Source of the DNA: Mariniradius saccharolyticus AK6
GTDB lineage: Bacteria; Bacteroidota; Bacteroidia; Cytophagales; Cyclobacteriaceae
Reading direction: 5' to 3'
DNA length: 64,000 nt
Assembly (NCBI RefSeq): GCF_000330725.2
Contig: NZ_AMZY02000013.1
Coordinates: 248,001-312,000, forward strand
The notes under the pieces were generated by a model, which was not told where the DNA came from, searched no databases, and saw only the letters and a program-made list of their open reading frames with translations. The position numbers and the translations under genes are program-made. The number at the start of each line of letters is the position of its first letter. The stretch's first letter is position 1. Shown in pieces: positions 8,960 to 18,089 of the stretch.

Positions 8960-9904
8960 ATGACTTCCGAGAGAGAGAAAGTGAAGGTTCTGATAATTGG
9001 GTCGGGACCTGCAGGATACACCGCAGCTATATATGCGTCCAGAGCGGGCTTAAATCCGGTGCTTTACACGGGACCCCAACCAGGCGGGCAATTGACCATC
9101 ACCACGGAAGTGGAAAATTACCCGGGATATCCCAATGGCATTCAGGGGCCTGAGATGATGGAGGATTTTCGAAAGCAAGCGGAACGATTCGGCACACAAG
9201 TCAGATATGGGCTGGTGACAGCAGTTGACTTTTCCTCGCACCCGCATATAGTGACGGTAGATGACCAACACTCAATAGAAGCAGAAACTGTAATCATTTC
9301 CACAGGTGCTTCTGCGAAATGGCTCGGATTGGAGAGTGAGACTCGATTAAACGGTAGGGGAGTTTCAGCCTGCGCAGTTTGCGACGGATTTTTCTTTCGT
9401 GGACAGGACGTTGCGATCGTCGGGGCAGGCGATACTGCTTGTGAAGAAGCTTCCTACTTGGCAAACATTTGCAATAAGGTATATATGATCGTCCGAAGGG
9501 ATGAGATGAGAGCCTCTCAGATTATGCAAAAACGGGTGATGAGTAATCCAAAGATTGAGATTCTTTGGAATTCCGAAACCGAGGAAATCCTTGGAGATGA
9601 AGAAGTCACAGGCGCACGTTTGTATAACAACGTGACGCACGAAACCAAAGAGATCAAAGTATCAGGGTTTTTCGTGGCTATTGGACATCAGCCAAATACC
9701 GATATTTTCAAAGGAATTATTGACATGGACGAAAACGGATACATCAAAACCGTTCCCGGCAGCACGCGTACCAATGTCGAAGGGGTTTTTGCATGCGGAG
9801 ATGCGCAAGACCATGTCTACAGACAAGCCGTGACGGCGGCAGGAACAGGTTGTATGGCCGCCCTTGATGCAGAAAGGTATATGGCCGCCAAAGAAATGGC
9901 ATAA
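8960..9904 (+). CDS. trxB: Thioredoxin-disulfide reductase
   Basis: This flavoenzyme passes electrons from NADPH to thioredoxin. The 314-residue product has an N-terminal FAD-binding motif (GSGPAGYTAAIYASRAG), the redox-active pair in CAVC near residue 138, an NADPH-binding motif (VGAGDTACEEA) and the C-terminal FAD motif GVFACGDAQD. CAVC replaces the more usual CATC, a common variation. ATG 8960 is preferred over an upstream in-frame TTG. An M23 peptidase gene follows after 9 bp, probably in the same transcript. Confidence 0.95.
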   Translation: MTSEREKVKVLIIGSGPAGYTAAIYASRAGLNPVLYTGPQPGGQLTITTEVENYPGYPNGIQGPEMMEDFRKQAERFGTQVRYGLVTAVDFSSHPHIVTVDDQHSIEAETVIISTGASAKWLGLESETRLNGRGVSACAVCDGFFFRGQDVAIVGAGDTACEEASYLANICNKVYMIVRRDEMRASQIMQKRVMSNPKIEILWNSETEEILGDEEVTGARLYNNVTHETKEIKVSGFFVAIGHQPNTDIFKGIIDMDENGYIKTVPGSTRTNVEGVFACGDAQDHVYRQAVTAAGTGCMAALDAERYMAAKEMA

Positions 9905-9913
9905 TTCGTTGAA

Positions 9914-10954
9914 ATGAGGCTAAAAGGGATTTTGATATTTATGGTGGTCTTTTTGGGCATGGGAACTGCCATTTCCCATGCCCAAAATTTTCCGAAGATC
10001 ATCAAAAAGCCAAAAGCCCAAAAGGAGGCACCGCGTACAAATCCGCTTACGCGTGACTTGCGCCTGTATGACCCACAGAAATACCTTCAAGAGCTCACCA
10101 AAGAGACCGATTCGATCCTGTTCAGAAACCACGTAGATATTCGAAAACGATTGAGTATCGTTTCGGAGGATACAATTTCCTTGATTTGGGCGCCCACTAA
10201 TCAACTCGTAGAGGTATCCGAACAGGTTCTGATTGATAGTATCTGGGTTACCGCCTTTGAGTATTTTTCGTCTTGGGACAGTAAAAAGATAAATATTTAC
10301 GACTTCAATCCCAAGGAATTCAAGGATACGGTAAGTATCAAACTTTTTGATCCTTTGTTTGGTACAGATTGGAAACTACCCTTGGATGAGACCAGAATTA
10401 CTTCGGAGTTTGGATTCAGGCGCTATCGCTGGCACCACGGTACCGACCTCAAGCTCAATGTAGGAGATCCCGTCTACAGTACTTTCGATGGAATCGTGCG
10501 AATCAGGTCATATGACAGGAACGGTTATGGTTATTACCTTGTCATAAGGCACAAAAATGGACTTGAGACCCTATATGGGCACTTGTCCAAATTCCTGGTC
10601 GAGATTGGACAGGAGGTGAAAGCGGGCGAACAGATAGCTATGGGAGGAAATACGGGTAGAAGTACCGGGCCACACCTTCATTATGAAATACGGTACCAGG
10701 GCCTTTCTATCAACCCGACGGAGATTTTTGATTTCAACATCGGGCAGATTAAATCCCAACTGTATTCGATTACTTCTTCCAGTTTTGATCATGTGATCAA
10801 AACCCAGGAGGCAATATACCACAGGGTAAGAAGCGGCGAGACCCTAAGCAGCATAGCACGACGCTATGGCGTCCGGGTCAGTACGATTACACGTCTCAAC
10901 AATATTTCGACAAGTACGGTACTGCGTGTCGGGAGGCGGCTGAGGATTAAGTAA
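9914..10954 (+). CDS. M23 metallopeptidase with C-terminal LysM
   Basis: This is a predicted exported peptidoglycan endopeptidase of 346 residues. It has a signal peptide (MRLKGILIFMVVFLGMGTAISHA), an M23 domain with the zinc motifs HHGTDL near residue 173 and HLHYEI near 253, and one LysM repeat (about 301-346, starting YHRVRSGETLSSIA) for peptidoglycan binding. The metal ligands are complete, which favours an active hydrolase over an EnvC-type activator. It follows trxB closely and precedes bshB1. Confidence 0.92.
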   Translation: MRLKGILIFMVVFLGMGTAISHAQNFPKIIKKPKAQKEAPRTNPLTRDLRLYDPQKYLQELTKETDSILFRNHVDIRKRLSIVSEDTISLIWAPTNQLVEVSEQVLIDSIWVTAFEYFSSWDSKKINIYDFNPKEFKDTVSIKLFDPLFGTDWKLPLDETRITSEFGFRRYRWHHGTDLKLNVGDPVYSTFDGIVRIRSYDRNGYGYYLVIRHKNGLETLYGHLSKFLVEIGQEVKAGEQIAMGGNTGRSTGPHLHYEIRYQGLSINPTEIFDFNIGQIKSQLYSITSSSFDHVIKTQEAIYHRVRSGETLSSIARRYGVRVSTITRLNNISTSTVLRVGRRLRIK

Positions 10955-10985
10955 TGCTTTTTCCGAACATAAAAACTAAATCAAT

Positions 10986-11711
10986 ATGGCCTATCCAAAA
11001 TTAGACATACTCGTGTTGGCTGCGCATCCTGATGACGCCGAACTAGCTTGCTCAGGAACAGTCGCCAAGCATATTGCAGCAGGCTATTCGGTTGGCATCG
11101 TGGATTTCACCCAAGGGGAAATGGGAACACGCGGCACGCCGGAGTTGCGCCTCGAGGAGGCGGATGCAGCCGCAGAGATCCTTGGTTTGTCTGTTCGGGA
11201 AAATCTAGGCCTAAAGGATATCTATTTTAAGGATGATGAAGCACACCAGTTGGAGGTAATCAAAGCGATCAGAAAATACAAACCTGAAATCGTCCTCGCA
11301 AATGCTGTGACTGACCGACACCCTGACCATGGAAAGGCAGGATCTTTGGCGTCTCACGCCTGCTTTATGAGCGGTTTGAGGAAGATTTTGACTGAAGTCG
11401 ATGGGGTGGAACAAGACCCATGGAGGCCCAAATTTGTGTACCACTACATCCAAAACAATTACATCAAACCAGATTTTGTGGTGGATGTGAGTGAGTTTTG
11501 GGAAATAAAAGTGGCAAGTATCAAAGCATTCCGTTCTCAGTTTCACGATCCAAAAAGCATTGAACCGGCCAGCTTCATTTCTTCGCCCGAGTTTCTAGAC
11601 TTCATCGATGCCCGCGGAAAGGAATTGGGCCACAGCATCATGGTAAAGTATGGTGAGGGATTTACAGTAGAGCGGATGATAGGTGTCTCGGATCTTTTTG
11701 ATCTCGTGTAG
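10986..11711 (+). CDS. bshB1: Bacillithiol biosynthesis deacetylase BshB1
   Basis: BshB1 removes the acetyl group from GlcNAc-malate during bacillithiol synthesis. The 241-residue protein has the PIG-L/LmbE zinc motif AAHPDDAE (residues 12-19), the second motif HPDH near 112-115 and the BshB1-specific stretch DFTQGEMGTRGTPELRLEEA. Its length and motifs match BshB1 rather than the larger secreted deacetylase at 20964. Its stop codon is 2 bp from that of the convergent pdxH gene. Confidence 0.93.
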   Translation: MAYPKLDILVLAAHPDDAELACSGTVAKHIAAGYSVGIVDFTQGEMGTRGTPELRLEEADAAAEILGLSVRENLGLKDIYFKDDEAHQLEVIKAIRKYKPEIVLANAVTDRHPDHGKAGSLASHACFMSGLRKILTEVDGVEQDPWRPKFVYHYIQNNYIKPDFVVDVSEFWEIKVASIKAFRSQFHDPKSIEPASFISSPEFLDFIDARGKELGHSIMVKYGEGFTVERMIGVSDLFDLV

Positions 11712-11713
11712 AC

Positions 11714-12346
11714 TCAAGGCGCAAGACGCTCGATTTTCCAGTTTGCCCCGACGCGAGAATAGAATATCCGGTCGTGGAGACGACTGGGCCTACCTTGCCA
11801 AAATTCCACTTCCTCCGGAACAATCCTAAACCCTCCCCAATGCGACGGGCGCTTGAGGGTCTCATGCTCGAATTTTTCCCGGAATGTGCGCTCATTTTCC
11901 TCCAAATATTCACGACTTGGTATGGCCTTGCTTTGGGGGGAAGCCCAAGCACCGATCTGACTGGAGTATGGCCTAGACACAAAATAGGCATCGGAATCAT
12001 CATCCGAGACTTTTTCCACCTTTCCAATGAAACGAACCTGGCGCTCCAACTCGGGCCAAAAAAACGTGGCAGCGGCAAATGGATGTTCACGGAGCTCATT
12101 TCCCTTGGCACTCTCGTAATTTGTAAAAAATACCAACCCCTGGTCCACATCCTTGAGAAGTACGATTCGACCATTTGGCCGTCCATCTGCACGGACAGTC
12201 GACAGCGTCATTGCGTTCCATTCGTTGAGTTTTGCATGGTGCGCTTCGTCAATCCATAGCCTGAATTGTTCCAAGGGGTCTGTCAGGACGTCATGCTCGT
12301 CAAGTGTCTTTAAGGAGTAATCGATTCTAATGTCAGCTAGCTTCAT
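11714..12346 (-). CDS. pdxH: Pyridoxamine 5'-phosphate oxidase
   Basis: PdxH oxidises pyridoxamine or pyridoxine 5'-phosphate to pyridoxal 5'-phosphate with FMN. The 210-residue product contains [20 protein letters not shown], the FMN-binding [18 protein letters not shown], and the C-terminal [16 protein letters not shown] that closes the active site. Its length is typical. It diverges from the YqgE-like gene and converges on bshB1. Confidence 0.96.
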   Translation of the reverse strand: MKLADIRIDYSLKTLDEHDVLTDPLEQFRLWIDEAHHAKLNEWNAMTLSTVRADGRPNGRIVLLKDVDQGLVFFTNYESAKGNELREHPFAAATFFWPELERQVRFIGKVEKVSDDDSDAYFVSRPYSSQIGAWASPQSKAIPSREYLEENERTFREKFEHETLKRPSHWGGFRIVPEEVEFWQGRPSRLHDRIFYSRVGANWKIERLAP

Positions 12347-12433
12347 CGGGGTAATTTTCCTTAAAATTATTACTCTTATTGCATTTTTAAAATTTAGATT
12401 TAACTTAAGCGCAGCATCAAGACGAGATTTTTT

Positions 12434-13003
12434 ATGAAGAACAATGCGGCCAATCCACCGAAATCCGGTGACCTGCTGATATCTGAGCCCTTTTTGCAGG
12501 ATGAAAATTTTGTCCGCTCGGTAATCCTAGTTTGTGAAAACAACGAGAATGGCTCCTTTGGATTGGTTTTAAACAAGCAGTCGATCCTAAAGCTAAGCGA
12601 TTTGTTGGACGGTGCTGATTTTTTGGATGCAGTCGTATACGTGGGTGGTCCTGTCGAACAAAATACACTCCATTTCATCTATCACGATTCCAACCCCCTT
12701 CCAGGAAGCATCTCTTTGGCGGAAGAGCTGTGGTGGGGTGGTGATTTTGAAGTCCTCCTGGAGAGGCTCAAGCAGGGTGAAATGTTATCGGATCAGGTGA
12801 AATTCTTCATCGGATACTCTGGATGGGCAGCTGGTCAATTGGATAACGAACTCGAAGAAGATACTTGGATCGTCTGTACCTCTGCGGATTACGCGGAGAT
12901 TTTCGACGATTCTGCGGAAGAAATGTGGCGAGTCATTCTCAAGAACATGGGTGGAGAATACCAGCAAATGGCAAATTATCCGATTGACCCAAGATTAAAT
13001 TGA
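12434..13003 (+). CDS. YqgE/AlgH-family protein
   Basis: The 189-residue protein belongs to the YqgE/AlgH family (UPF0301). It shows [19 protein letters not shown] near the N terminus, [16 protein letters not shown] and the conserved [17 protein letters not shown]. The family is widespread and its biochemical role is unsettled. No signal peptide is seen. Confidence 0.93.
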   Translation: MKNNAANPPKSGDLLISEPFLQDENFVRSVILVCENNENGSFGLVLNKQSILKLSDLLDGADFLDAVVYVGGPVEQNTLHFIYHDSNPLPGSISLAEELWWGGDFEVLLERLKQGEMLSDQVKFFIGYSGWAAGQLDNELEEDTWIVCTSADYAEIFDDSAEEMWRVILKNMGGEYQQMANYPIDPRLN

Positions 13004-13014
13004 TCCAAATTTGT

Positions 13015-13022
13015 TACTTTTG
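13015..13022 (+). promoter_or_regulatory. Promoter box for the DUF349 gene
   Basis: TACTTTTG is an exact TAnnTTTG match. Transcription would start near 13029, which supports ATG 13060 and excludes the in-frame start at 13000. No clear TTTG partner is seen at 19 bp. Confidence 0.45.
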
Positions 13023-13059
13023 TTTCAGTGACCCTGCCAAAAAGTATCAGTTTTACATT

Positions 13060-14907
13060 ATGAGCACAGAAAAAGAAATGTCTGACGAAGACAAGGTGAC
13101 CCAAACCAGTGAAGAGATTTTACAGGTGGAAGGTAAAGCAACAGAGATTGAGCCGACAGCGGAAATCGATCATCCCGAACAGGAACATGAAGTCGAAGAA
13201 GAGGTAGATTATTCTAATTTTTCAAAAGATCAATTGCTTCATGCCTTGAAGGAATTGGTTTCTTCGGGCAAAATACTTCAGATCGAAAGCCAAATCAACC
13301 AAATCAAGTCCCATTTTGACGAAGTCCTCCAAAAGGAAAAAGAGGAGGCCTTGGAAGTTTTTGTAAAGAATGGCGGTGCTGCGGATGATTTTGATTACCG
13401 CCTTGCGGATGTCGATCGCTCTCTTTTGGCAGGACTGAATGAATTTAGGGAGAAGAAATCGGATTTTCTCCGAGAGCAGGAAAAGCAAAAGGAAAGAAAC
13501 TTCATCGCCAAAAACGCGATTCTTGATAGGCTGAGGGAATTGGTGGACGGAGAGGAGACGACCCACAGCATCAATACCATCAAGCAAATCCAGGACGAGT
13601 GGAAAAAGATCGGACCTGTGCCCGCCGCCCAAAACAAAAACCTTTGGGCTTCCTACAATGCCCTGATGGATCGTTTTTACGACAACCGGAGCATTTATTT
13701 TGAGCTGAAGGAACTAGACAGGAAAAAGAATCTCGAACATAAAACCGAAATCTGCGAAAAGGCAGAGGCCTTGGTTCAACTCCCAGACCTAAAGGAGGCA
13801 ATCCGGCAGTTGAATGATCTCCATGAAGAGTTTAAGCATGTCGGTCCAGTACCTCGGGATGAACAGGAAACACTTTGGACCAGGTTCAAAACAGCCTCGG
13901 ATGCGGTGTATGCCCGTAGAAAAGAGTTTTACGAAGGACAGAAAGAAGTCCTCAAGGAAAATCTGCTGAAGAAGGAAGCTTTGATCAAGAAGTTGGAGGA
14001 ATTCCGGGACTACCAATCCTCCAAAATCAAGGAATGGAACAATAAAACCAAGGATATACTTGCAATCCAGAAAGAATGGGAGACAGTTGGTGCGGTTCCT
14101 CGTGAAAACGGCAAAGATATCAACAAGCATTTCTGGGGTCTATTCAAGCAGTTCTTCCACCACAAGAATCTGTTCTTCAAGGAATTGGATGAAATCAGGA
14201 CCAAGAACAAAAACCTTGCAGAAGAGCTTATCCAAAAAGCCGAATCACTGATGAACGAAACGGATTGGAACAATACCGCCAATCAGATGATTGCGCTGCA
14301 ACAGGAATGGAAAAAGATCGGTCCGACTCCTGAAAAGGTTCGTGACGAGTTGTTCACACGATTTAAGACGGCTTGTGATACCTTCTTCGAAAACAGAAGG
14401 AACTCGACCAAACAGGTAAACAAGGAATTTGATAACAACCTCAAGGAAAAAGAGGGAGTGATTCAGCAGATTATCGAAGCTGCCAAAGGTACCGGACTAT
14501 CCGCCGCTGCGTTGGAATCCTTCATCAATCAATACAATACAATCGGATTTGTCCCGAGAAAAAACATGAAGGAAATCATGTCCCGTTTCAACGAGGCAGT
14601 CGATGCTTATGTCAAGCAACTAGGCATCAGCGGAGCGGAGAAGGAGGATTTCCTATTTAGGCTGAATCTCAACAAACTCCAGGCCGATCCCAACAGCAAT
14701 CGGGTACTCAACAAGAAAGAGCACGGCATCAGAAAGCAGATTGCTGATCTTGAAAATAACATCACGCTTTGGAGAAACAACCTTGAATTCTTTGCTGCAT
14801 CGCGGACAGCGGATAAGCTTAGGAATCAATTTGAGGAAAAAATTCAGAAGGCGGAAAGCGAAGTAGACAAATTGAAGAAGAAATTGTCTATCATTCGAGA
14901 ATTTTAA
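13060..14907 (+). CDS. DUF349 repeat protein
   Basis: This 615-residue, highly charged helical protein has an acidic N-terminal tail (about 1-60) and at least five DUF349 repeats. Each carries the motif W/Y-x-x-[IV]-G-x-[VT]-P: for example EWKKIGPVP, EFKHVGPVP, EWETVGAVP, EWKKIGPTP and QYNTIGFVP, spaced by about 70-80 residues. The C terminus is a lysine-rich coiled coil. DUF349 proteins are common in Bacteroidota and Actinobacteria and their function is not established; no signal peptide is present. Confidence 0.9.
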   Translation: MSTEKEMSDEDKVTQTSEEILQVEGKATEIEPTAEIDHPEQEHEVEEEVDYSNFSKDQLLHALKELVSSGKILQIESQINQIKSHFDEVLQKEKEEALEVFVKNGGAADDFDYRLADVDRSLLAGLNEFREKKSDFLREQEKQKERNFIAKNAILDRLRELVDGEETTHSINTIKQIQDEWKKIGPVPAAQNKNLWASYNALMDRFYDNRSIYFELKELDRKKNLEHKTEICEKAEALVQLPDLKEAIRQLNDLHEEFKHVGPVPRDEQETLWTRFKTASDAVYARRKEFYEGQKEVLKENLLKKEALIKKLEEFRDYQSSKIKEWNNKTKDILAIQKEWETVGAVPRENGKDINKHFWGLFKQFFHHKNLFFKELDEIRTKNKNLAEELIQKAESLMNETDWNNTANQMIALQQEWKKIGPTPEKVRDELFTRFKTACDTFFENRRNSTKQVNKEFDNNLKEKEGVIQQIIEAAKGTGLSAAALESFINQYNTIGFVPRKNMKEIMSRFNEAVDAYVKQLGISGAEKEDFLFRLNLNKLQADPNSNRVLNKKEHGIRKQIADLENNITLWRNNLEFFAASRTADKLRNQFEEKIQKAESEVDKLKKKLSIIREF

Positions 14908-14917
14908 TTTGTTCACA

Positions 14918-14951
14918 AATAAGGAGATAGCGATTGTCTCCTTATTTTTTT
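14918..14951 (+). terminator. Terminator of the DUF349 gene
   Basis: AATAAGGAGA and TCTCCTTATT form a 10-bp stem around a 9-nt loop, followed by a T run. Confidence 0.9.
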
Positions 14952-14960
14952 CAAAAACTT

Positions 14961-14991
14961 TTTGCGCAAATATTCTATCCATCTATATTTG
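14961..14991 (+). promoter_or_regulatory. Consensus Bacteroidota promoter of tRNA-Thr
   Basis: TTTG at 14961-14964, exactly 19 bp, then TATATTTG at 14984-14991: a perfect TTTG-N19-TAnnTTTG promoter. The start point would be near 14998, about 43 bp before the mature tRNA. Confidence 0.85.
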
Positions 14992-15040
14992 CACCACGTT
15001 TTCGGGAAAGACAACGGTTTTCGAAATCAAAATAGGTTAA

Positions 15041-15113
<73 letters not shown>

Positions 15114-15115
15114 CA

Positions 15116-15146
15116 AAAGGGCAGCAGAGATGTTGCCTTTTTTCAT
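15116..15146 (+). terminator. Weak terminator after tRNA-Thr
   Basis: AAAGGGCA and TGCCTTTT can pair (with one G-T pair) around a loop of about 10 nt, and the right arm runs into TTTTTT. Confidence 0.5.
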
Positions 15147-15155
15147 TTTCAGCCT

Positions 15156-15305
15156 ATGGAGACCTATTTTGTCTACATACTCTACTCCCCATCAACAGGT
15201 AGCTACTACATTGGCCAAACGATGGACTTGGAAAACCGGTTGATACAGCACAACAGCCACTTTTTCAAAGACTCGCACACTAGAACGATAGGCCTGGGTT
15301 GTTGA
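15156..15305 (+). pseudogene. Truncated GIY-YIG endonuclease-domain gene
   Basis: From ATG 15156 the frame reads METYFVYILYSPSTGSYYIG followed by QTMDLENRLIQHN. This matches the start of the small GIY-YIG proteins, often of about 80-100 residues, frequent in Bacteroidota. The frame ends after 49 residues, shortly after the point where these proteins usually read TRK and PWELVY, and no continuation is found in other frames. I read it as a decayed remnant behind tRNA-Thr. A sequencing error cannot be excluded, but the following 100 bp do not restore the family pattern. Confidence 0.6.
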
Positions 15306-15711
15306 TGCCCCTTTGTTATCTCTTGCTTCTTTTATGGTTGAGAAAAGTGGAGTCAAAGCGACCTGCAATCGATGGTATGAAGCCTGAAAATTGCTCAAAT
15401 CAACGCCAGATTAAATTTGATTTGGCGATAGTAGCTGGATTCCACAATTTAATAGCATAGACTCATTCCTTGCAGCGAAGCGGATACACATAAAAACAAT
15501 GAGTAGCCATGATTAGCGCCAGCTTTCGGACAGGTATTGCTGTATTTATTCGTGCGTAGGTAAGGGGAAGAGTTCTTTTTGTTGTGTTTCATCCATAGGT
15601 TTTTGTTTTTCGCACACAATTTTTTTAGGCTTCGGGGATTTAATTACCTTTATTTATACTAAATTACATCAAGCTAATTTTTGATTTTTCACATAAAATG
15701 AACTTTGATTT
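15306..15711. other. 406-bp gap without a recognisable gene
   Basis: No credible coding frame on either strand. It separates the GIY-YIG remnant from the cyclase operon. The sequence may include decayed DNA from whatever truncated the GIY-YIG gene, but I cannot identify it. Confidence 0.5.
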
Positions 15712-16044
15712 ATGGCAAACCATCCAATTACCGTTGAGGGAATCGACCACAATGGACTTCTCATTTTGTCAGACAAGGGCAAGACCAACGTTGATCCGGG
15801 CGATACTGTCACTTGGAATATCCATCCCCGTTCTGGTGTATCCGCGATCACCGACATCCTGCGAAGCGATGGTGTAGATGTGTTCAGTGAGGGGCCCTCC
15901 CGTGTGGGAAACTCCAACAACTGGAGAGGAACGATTGACCCGAATATCCCGAGGAACTCTGAGGAGAAGTACGATATTCATTTTGTCCGCAATGGTAGCA
16001 ATACCGTGGAAATCCATGACCCCAAAATCGTGGTCAATCCCTGA
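15712..16044 (+). CDS. Small beta-rich protein coupled to an adenylyl cyclase
   Basis: I do not recognise a named family. The 110-residue protein begins MANHPITVEGIDHNGLLIL, has no signal peptide and shows alternating hydrophobic residues suggesting a compact beta sandwich (for example DPGDTVTWNIHP and YDIHFVRNGSNTVEIHDPKI). Its stop codon (16042-16044) is one base from the ATG of the membrane adenylyl cyclase, so the two are almost certainly co-translated and probably work together. A cupredoxin-like fold without copper ligands is one possibility, unproven. Confidence 0.75.
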   Translation: MANHPITVEGIDHNGLLILSDKGKTNVDPGDTVTWNIHPRSGVSAITDILRSDGVDVFSEGPSRVGNSNNWRGTIDPNIPRNSEEKYDIHFVRNGSNTVEIHDPKIVVNP

Positions 16045-16045
16045 T

Positions 16046-17836
16046 ATGCCGAAGTCAATTGAAAGAATTGCACGCTATTTTTTATTGGCAGTTTTTTTCT
16101 GCGGTTTTATCCAGTCTATATCCGCACAAGATCAGAAGTTGGCCGATAGCCTTGCCGTCATTTACAGAGAGAATAACCTCAGCGACGAGGAAAGGCTCGA
16201 ACTGCTCAGAAACCTCTCTTTCAACGAAATGCGGGACCTTTCACTGGGCCTCAAATATGCCGAGGAACTTATTAGTCTATCCGAGAAGCTGGGCAACGAT
16301 CTGTACCTTTCTCGGGGATACCTGCAAAAAGGGAACAAAATAAGATACCAAGGCAACTTCGAACAGGCATTGGATGCCTATTTTAAGAGTGCTGAAGCAG
16401 CCAAAAAAGCAGATTTCAAGGTCGGGGAGGGCAGTGCATACATCGCGATTGCAGATATCTATTCTTTCTCAAATAACCCCGCCAACGCCCTTCTCTATTA
16501 TTACCAAGCAATCTCAACCCTGAGAATGACCTCGGATTCGGTCAACTTGGCATCGGCGATCCTCAATTTGGGTGATGAACATATGAATCTGAAAAACTAC
16601 GATTCTGCCTTGGTGCATTTTTCGGAATCAAAGATCATTTTTGACAAGGTGGATTATCCCGCTGGGAAAGCCATCAGTCTCGGCAATTTGGGCATGGTAT
16701 ACGCCAACATCGGTAAAAGTGACCTTGCGGAAAGCAATATCAACGAAGCGATCTTGGTTTTGGAGGCCTCGGGAAATTACCACCCCATTTGCACCTACCT
16801 CATTTCCATGTCCGACATATACACCGGCAAGGGTGAAAATGAAAAAGCTTTGGCATATGCAAAGCGTAGCCTGAGTCTCGCACAGTTACACAAACTCAAG
16901 GAGCAGATGTCCGATGCCAACCTCAAGCTCTCGGAAATTTATGAGAAAATTGGGAATACAGCCGAGTCGTTCCGGTATTACAAAGACCATATTGCCTACC
17001 GTGATAGCATCAACAACCTGAAGTCCATCCAAAAGATGGCAGACCTGCGGACGGATTTTGAAGTGTCCCAAAAGCAAGCCGAAGTCGATCTACTCAATCA
17101 GGAAAAGAGAAACCAGCGCATTATTCTGATATCCTTGGCCATCATTATAGTCTTGGGCGTCATCATCTTGTCGACTTTGTTTTGGTATTTCAAGAACATC
17201 CAAAAAGAAAAGAAACGGTCAGAGGATCTTTTGCTCAACATCCTTCCGACAGAAACAGCAAGGCAATTGAAGGTCAACGGAAAAATCGATGCCATCAGAT
17301 TTGACAAAGTCACGGTTTTGTTCACCGATTTCGTGGAATTCTCAATGTTTGCCGAGAAAATAGCCCCCGAAAAATTGGTTTATAGCCTTGATTATTATTT
17401 CAAAGGTTTTGATGAGATTATCAGCAGATATGGGCTTGAGAAAATCAAAACCATCGGAGATTCCTACATGTGCGCAGGAGGAATACCGGTACCAAACAAA
17501 GACCACGCCATCACAATGGCCAAGGCCGCCAAGGAAATGCTCGCCTTGGTCGAGAATGCCAAAAAGAAGGACAATGGATTTCCACATTTTGATGTCCGCA
17601 TAGGCATTCATACCGGCCCGGTAGTCGCTGGTATTGTGGGATCCAAAAAATGGCAATACGACATTTGGGGGGATACAGTCAATATCGCGTCAAGAATGGA
17701 ATCAAGTTCACTTCCGGGAAAAATCAATCTTTCCGAGACCACCTATGAACTCATAAAAGACCATTTTGAATGCGAATACCGGGGCGAAATGCAAGTGAAA
17801 AACCGAGGGAATTTTAAGATGTATTTTTTGAAGTGA
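16046..17836 (+). CDS. TPR-containing membrane adenylyl cyclase (class III)
   Basis: This predicted sensor makes cyclic AMP. The 596-residue protein has a signal peptide (MPKSIERIARYFLLAVFFCG), a tetratricopeptide region (about 40-340), one membrane helix (about 357-381) and a cytoplasmic class III cyclase domain (about 420-596). The metal-binding Asp lie in LFTDFVEFS and IGDSYM. The adenine-specifying Lys (EKIKTIGD) and Asp (KWQYDIWGDTVN) and the transition-state Asn/Arg (NIASRME) are present, so ATP is the likely substrate. The TPR region should face the periplasm. Upstream in-frame starts overlap the preceding gene and are rejected. Confidence 0.92.
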   Translation: MPKSIERIARYFLLAVFFCGFIQSISAQDQKLADSLAVIYRENNLSDEERLELLRNLSFNEMRDLSLGLKYAEELISLSEKLGNDLYLSRGYLQKGNKIRYQGNFEQALDAYFKSAEAAKKADFKVGEGSAYIAIADIYSFSNNPANALLYYYQAISTLRMTSDSVNLASAILNLGDEHMNLKNYDSALVHFSESKIIFDKVDYPAGKAISLGNLGMVYANIGKSDLAESNINEAILVLEASGNYHPICTYLISMSDIYTGKGENEKALAYAKRSLSLAQLHKLKEQMSDANLKLSEIYEKIGNTAESFRYYKDHIAYRDSINNLKSIQKMADLRTDFEVSQKQAEVDLLNQEKRNQRIILISLAIIIVLGVIILSTLFWYFKNIQKEKKRSEDLLLNILPTETARQLKVNGKIDAIRFDKVTVLFTDFVEFSMFAEKIAPEKLVYSLDYYFKGFDEIISRYGLEKIKTIGDSYMCAGGIPVPNKDHAITMAKAAKEMLALVENAKKKDNGFPHFDVRIGIHTGPVVAGIVGSKKWQYDIWGDTVNIASRMESSSLPGKINLSETTYELIKDHFECEYRGEMQVKNRGNFKMYFLK

Positions 17837-18089
17837 GTTCCCTTGGTCAGTTGGCAGCCGCAGCAGGTATTGTTCAGCAGGCAATAACAGGTTTTAGAGG
17901 AAATCTTGGGTAACACGTGTAATTCGCCCATACGTGTCTATTTCTTCACGCAAAGAACGCGAAAGTAGGAACTTCCCTGTAAGGTGCCTTCGTGGAATTG
18001 TTTTCCGATGTTTTGCCCTTCCCTGCGTTCTCAGGTGAATTTATTTCCACTTAGCGGTCTTTGCACCTGCTGTGACGTTGCGAGCAGCG
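17837..18089. repeat. First intergenic block with REP-G
   Basis: Contains a REP-G-type stretch (cgcaaagaacgcgaaag near 17949) and a decayed relative (gttctc...gcggtctttgcacc near 18030). No gene. This is the first appearance of the repeats that fill gaps downstream. Confidence 0.6.

Noticed and set aside
15878..16045. Upstream extension of the adenylyl cyclase
   Set aside because: Would overlap the 110-residue gene in another frame; ATG 16046 gives a proper signal peptide.
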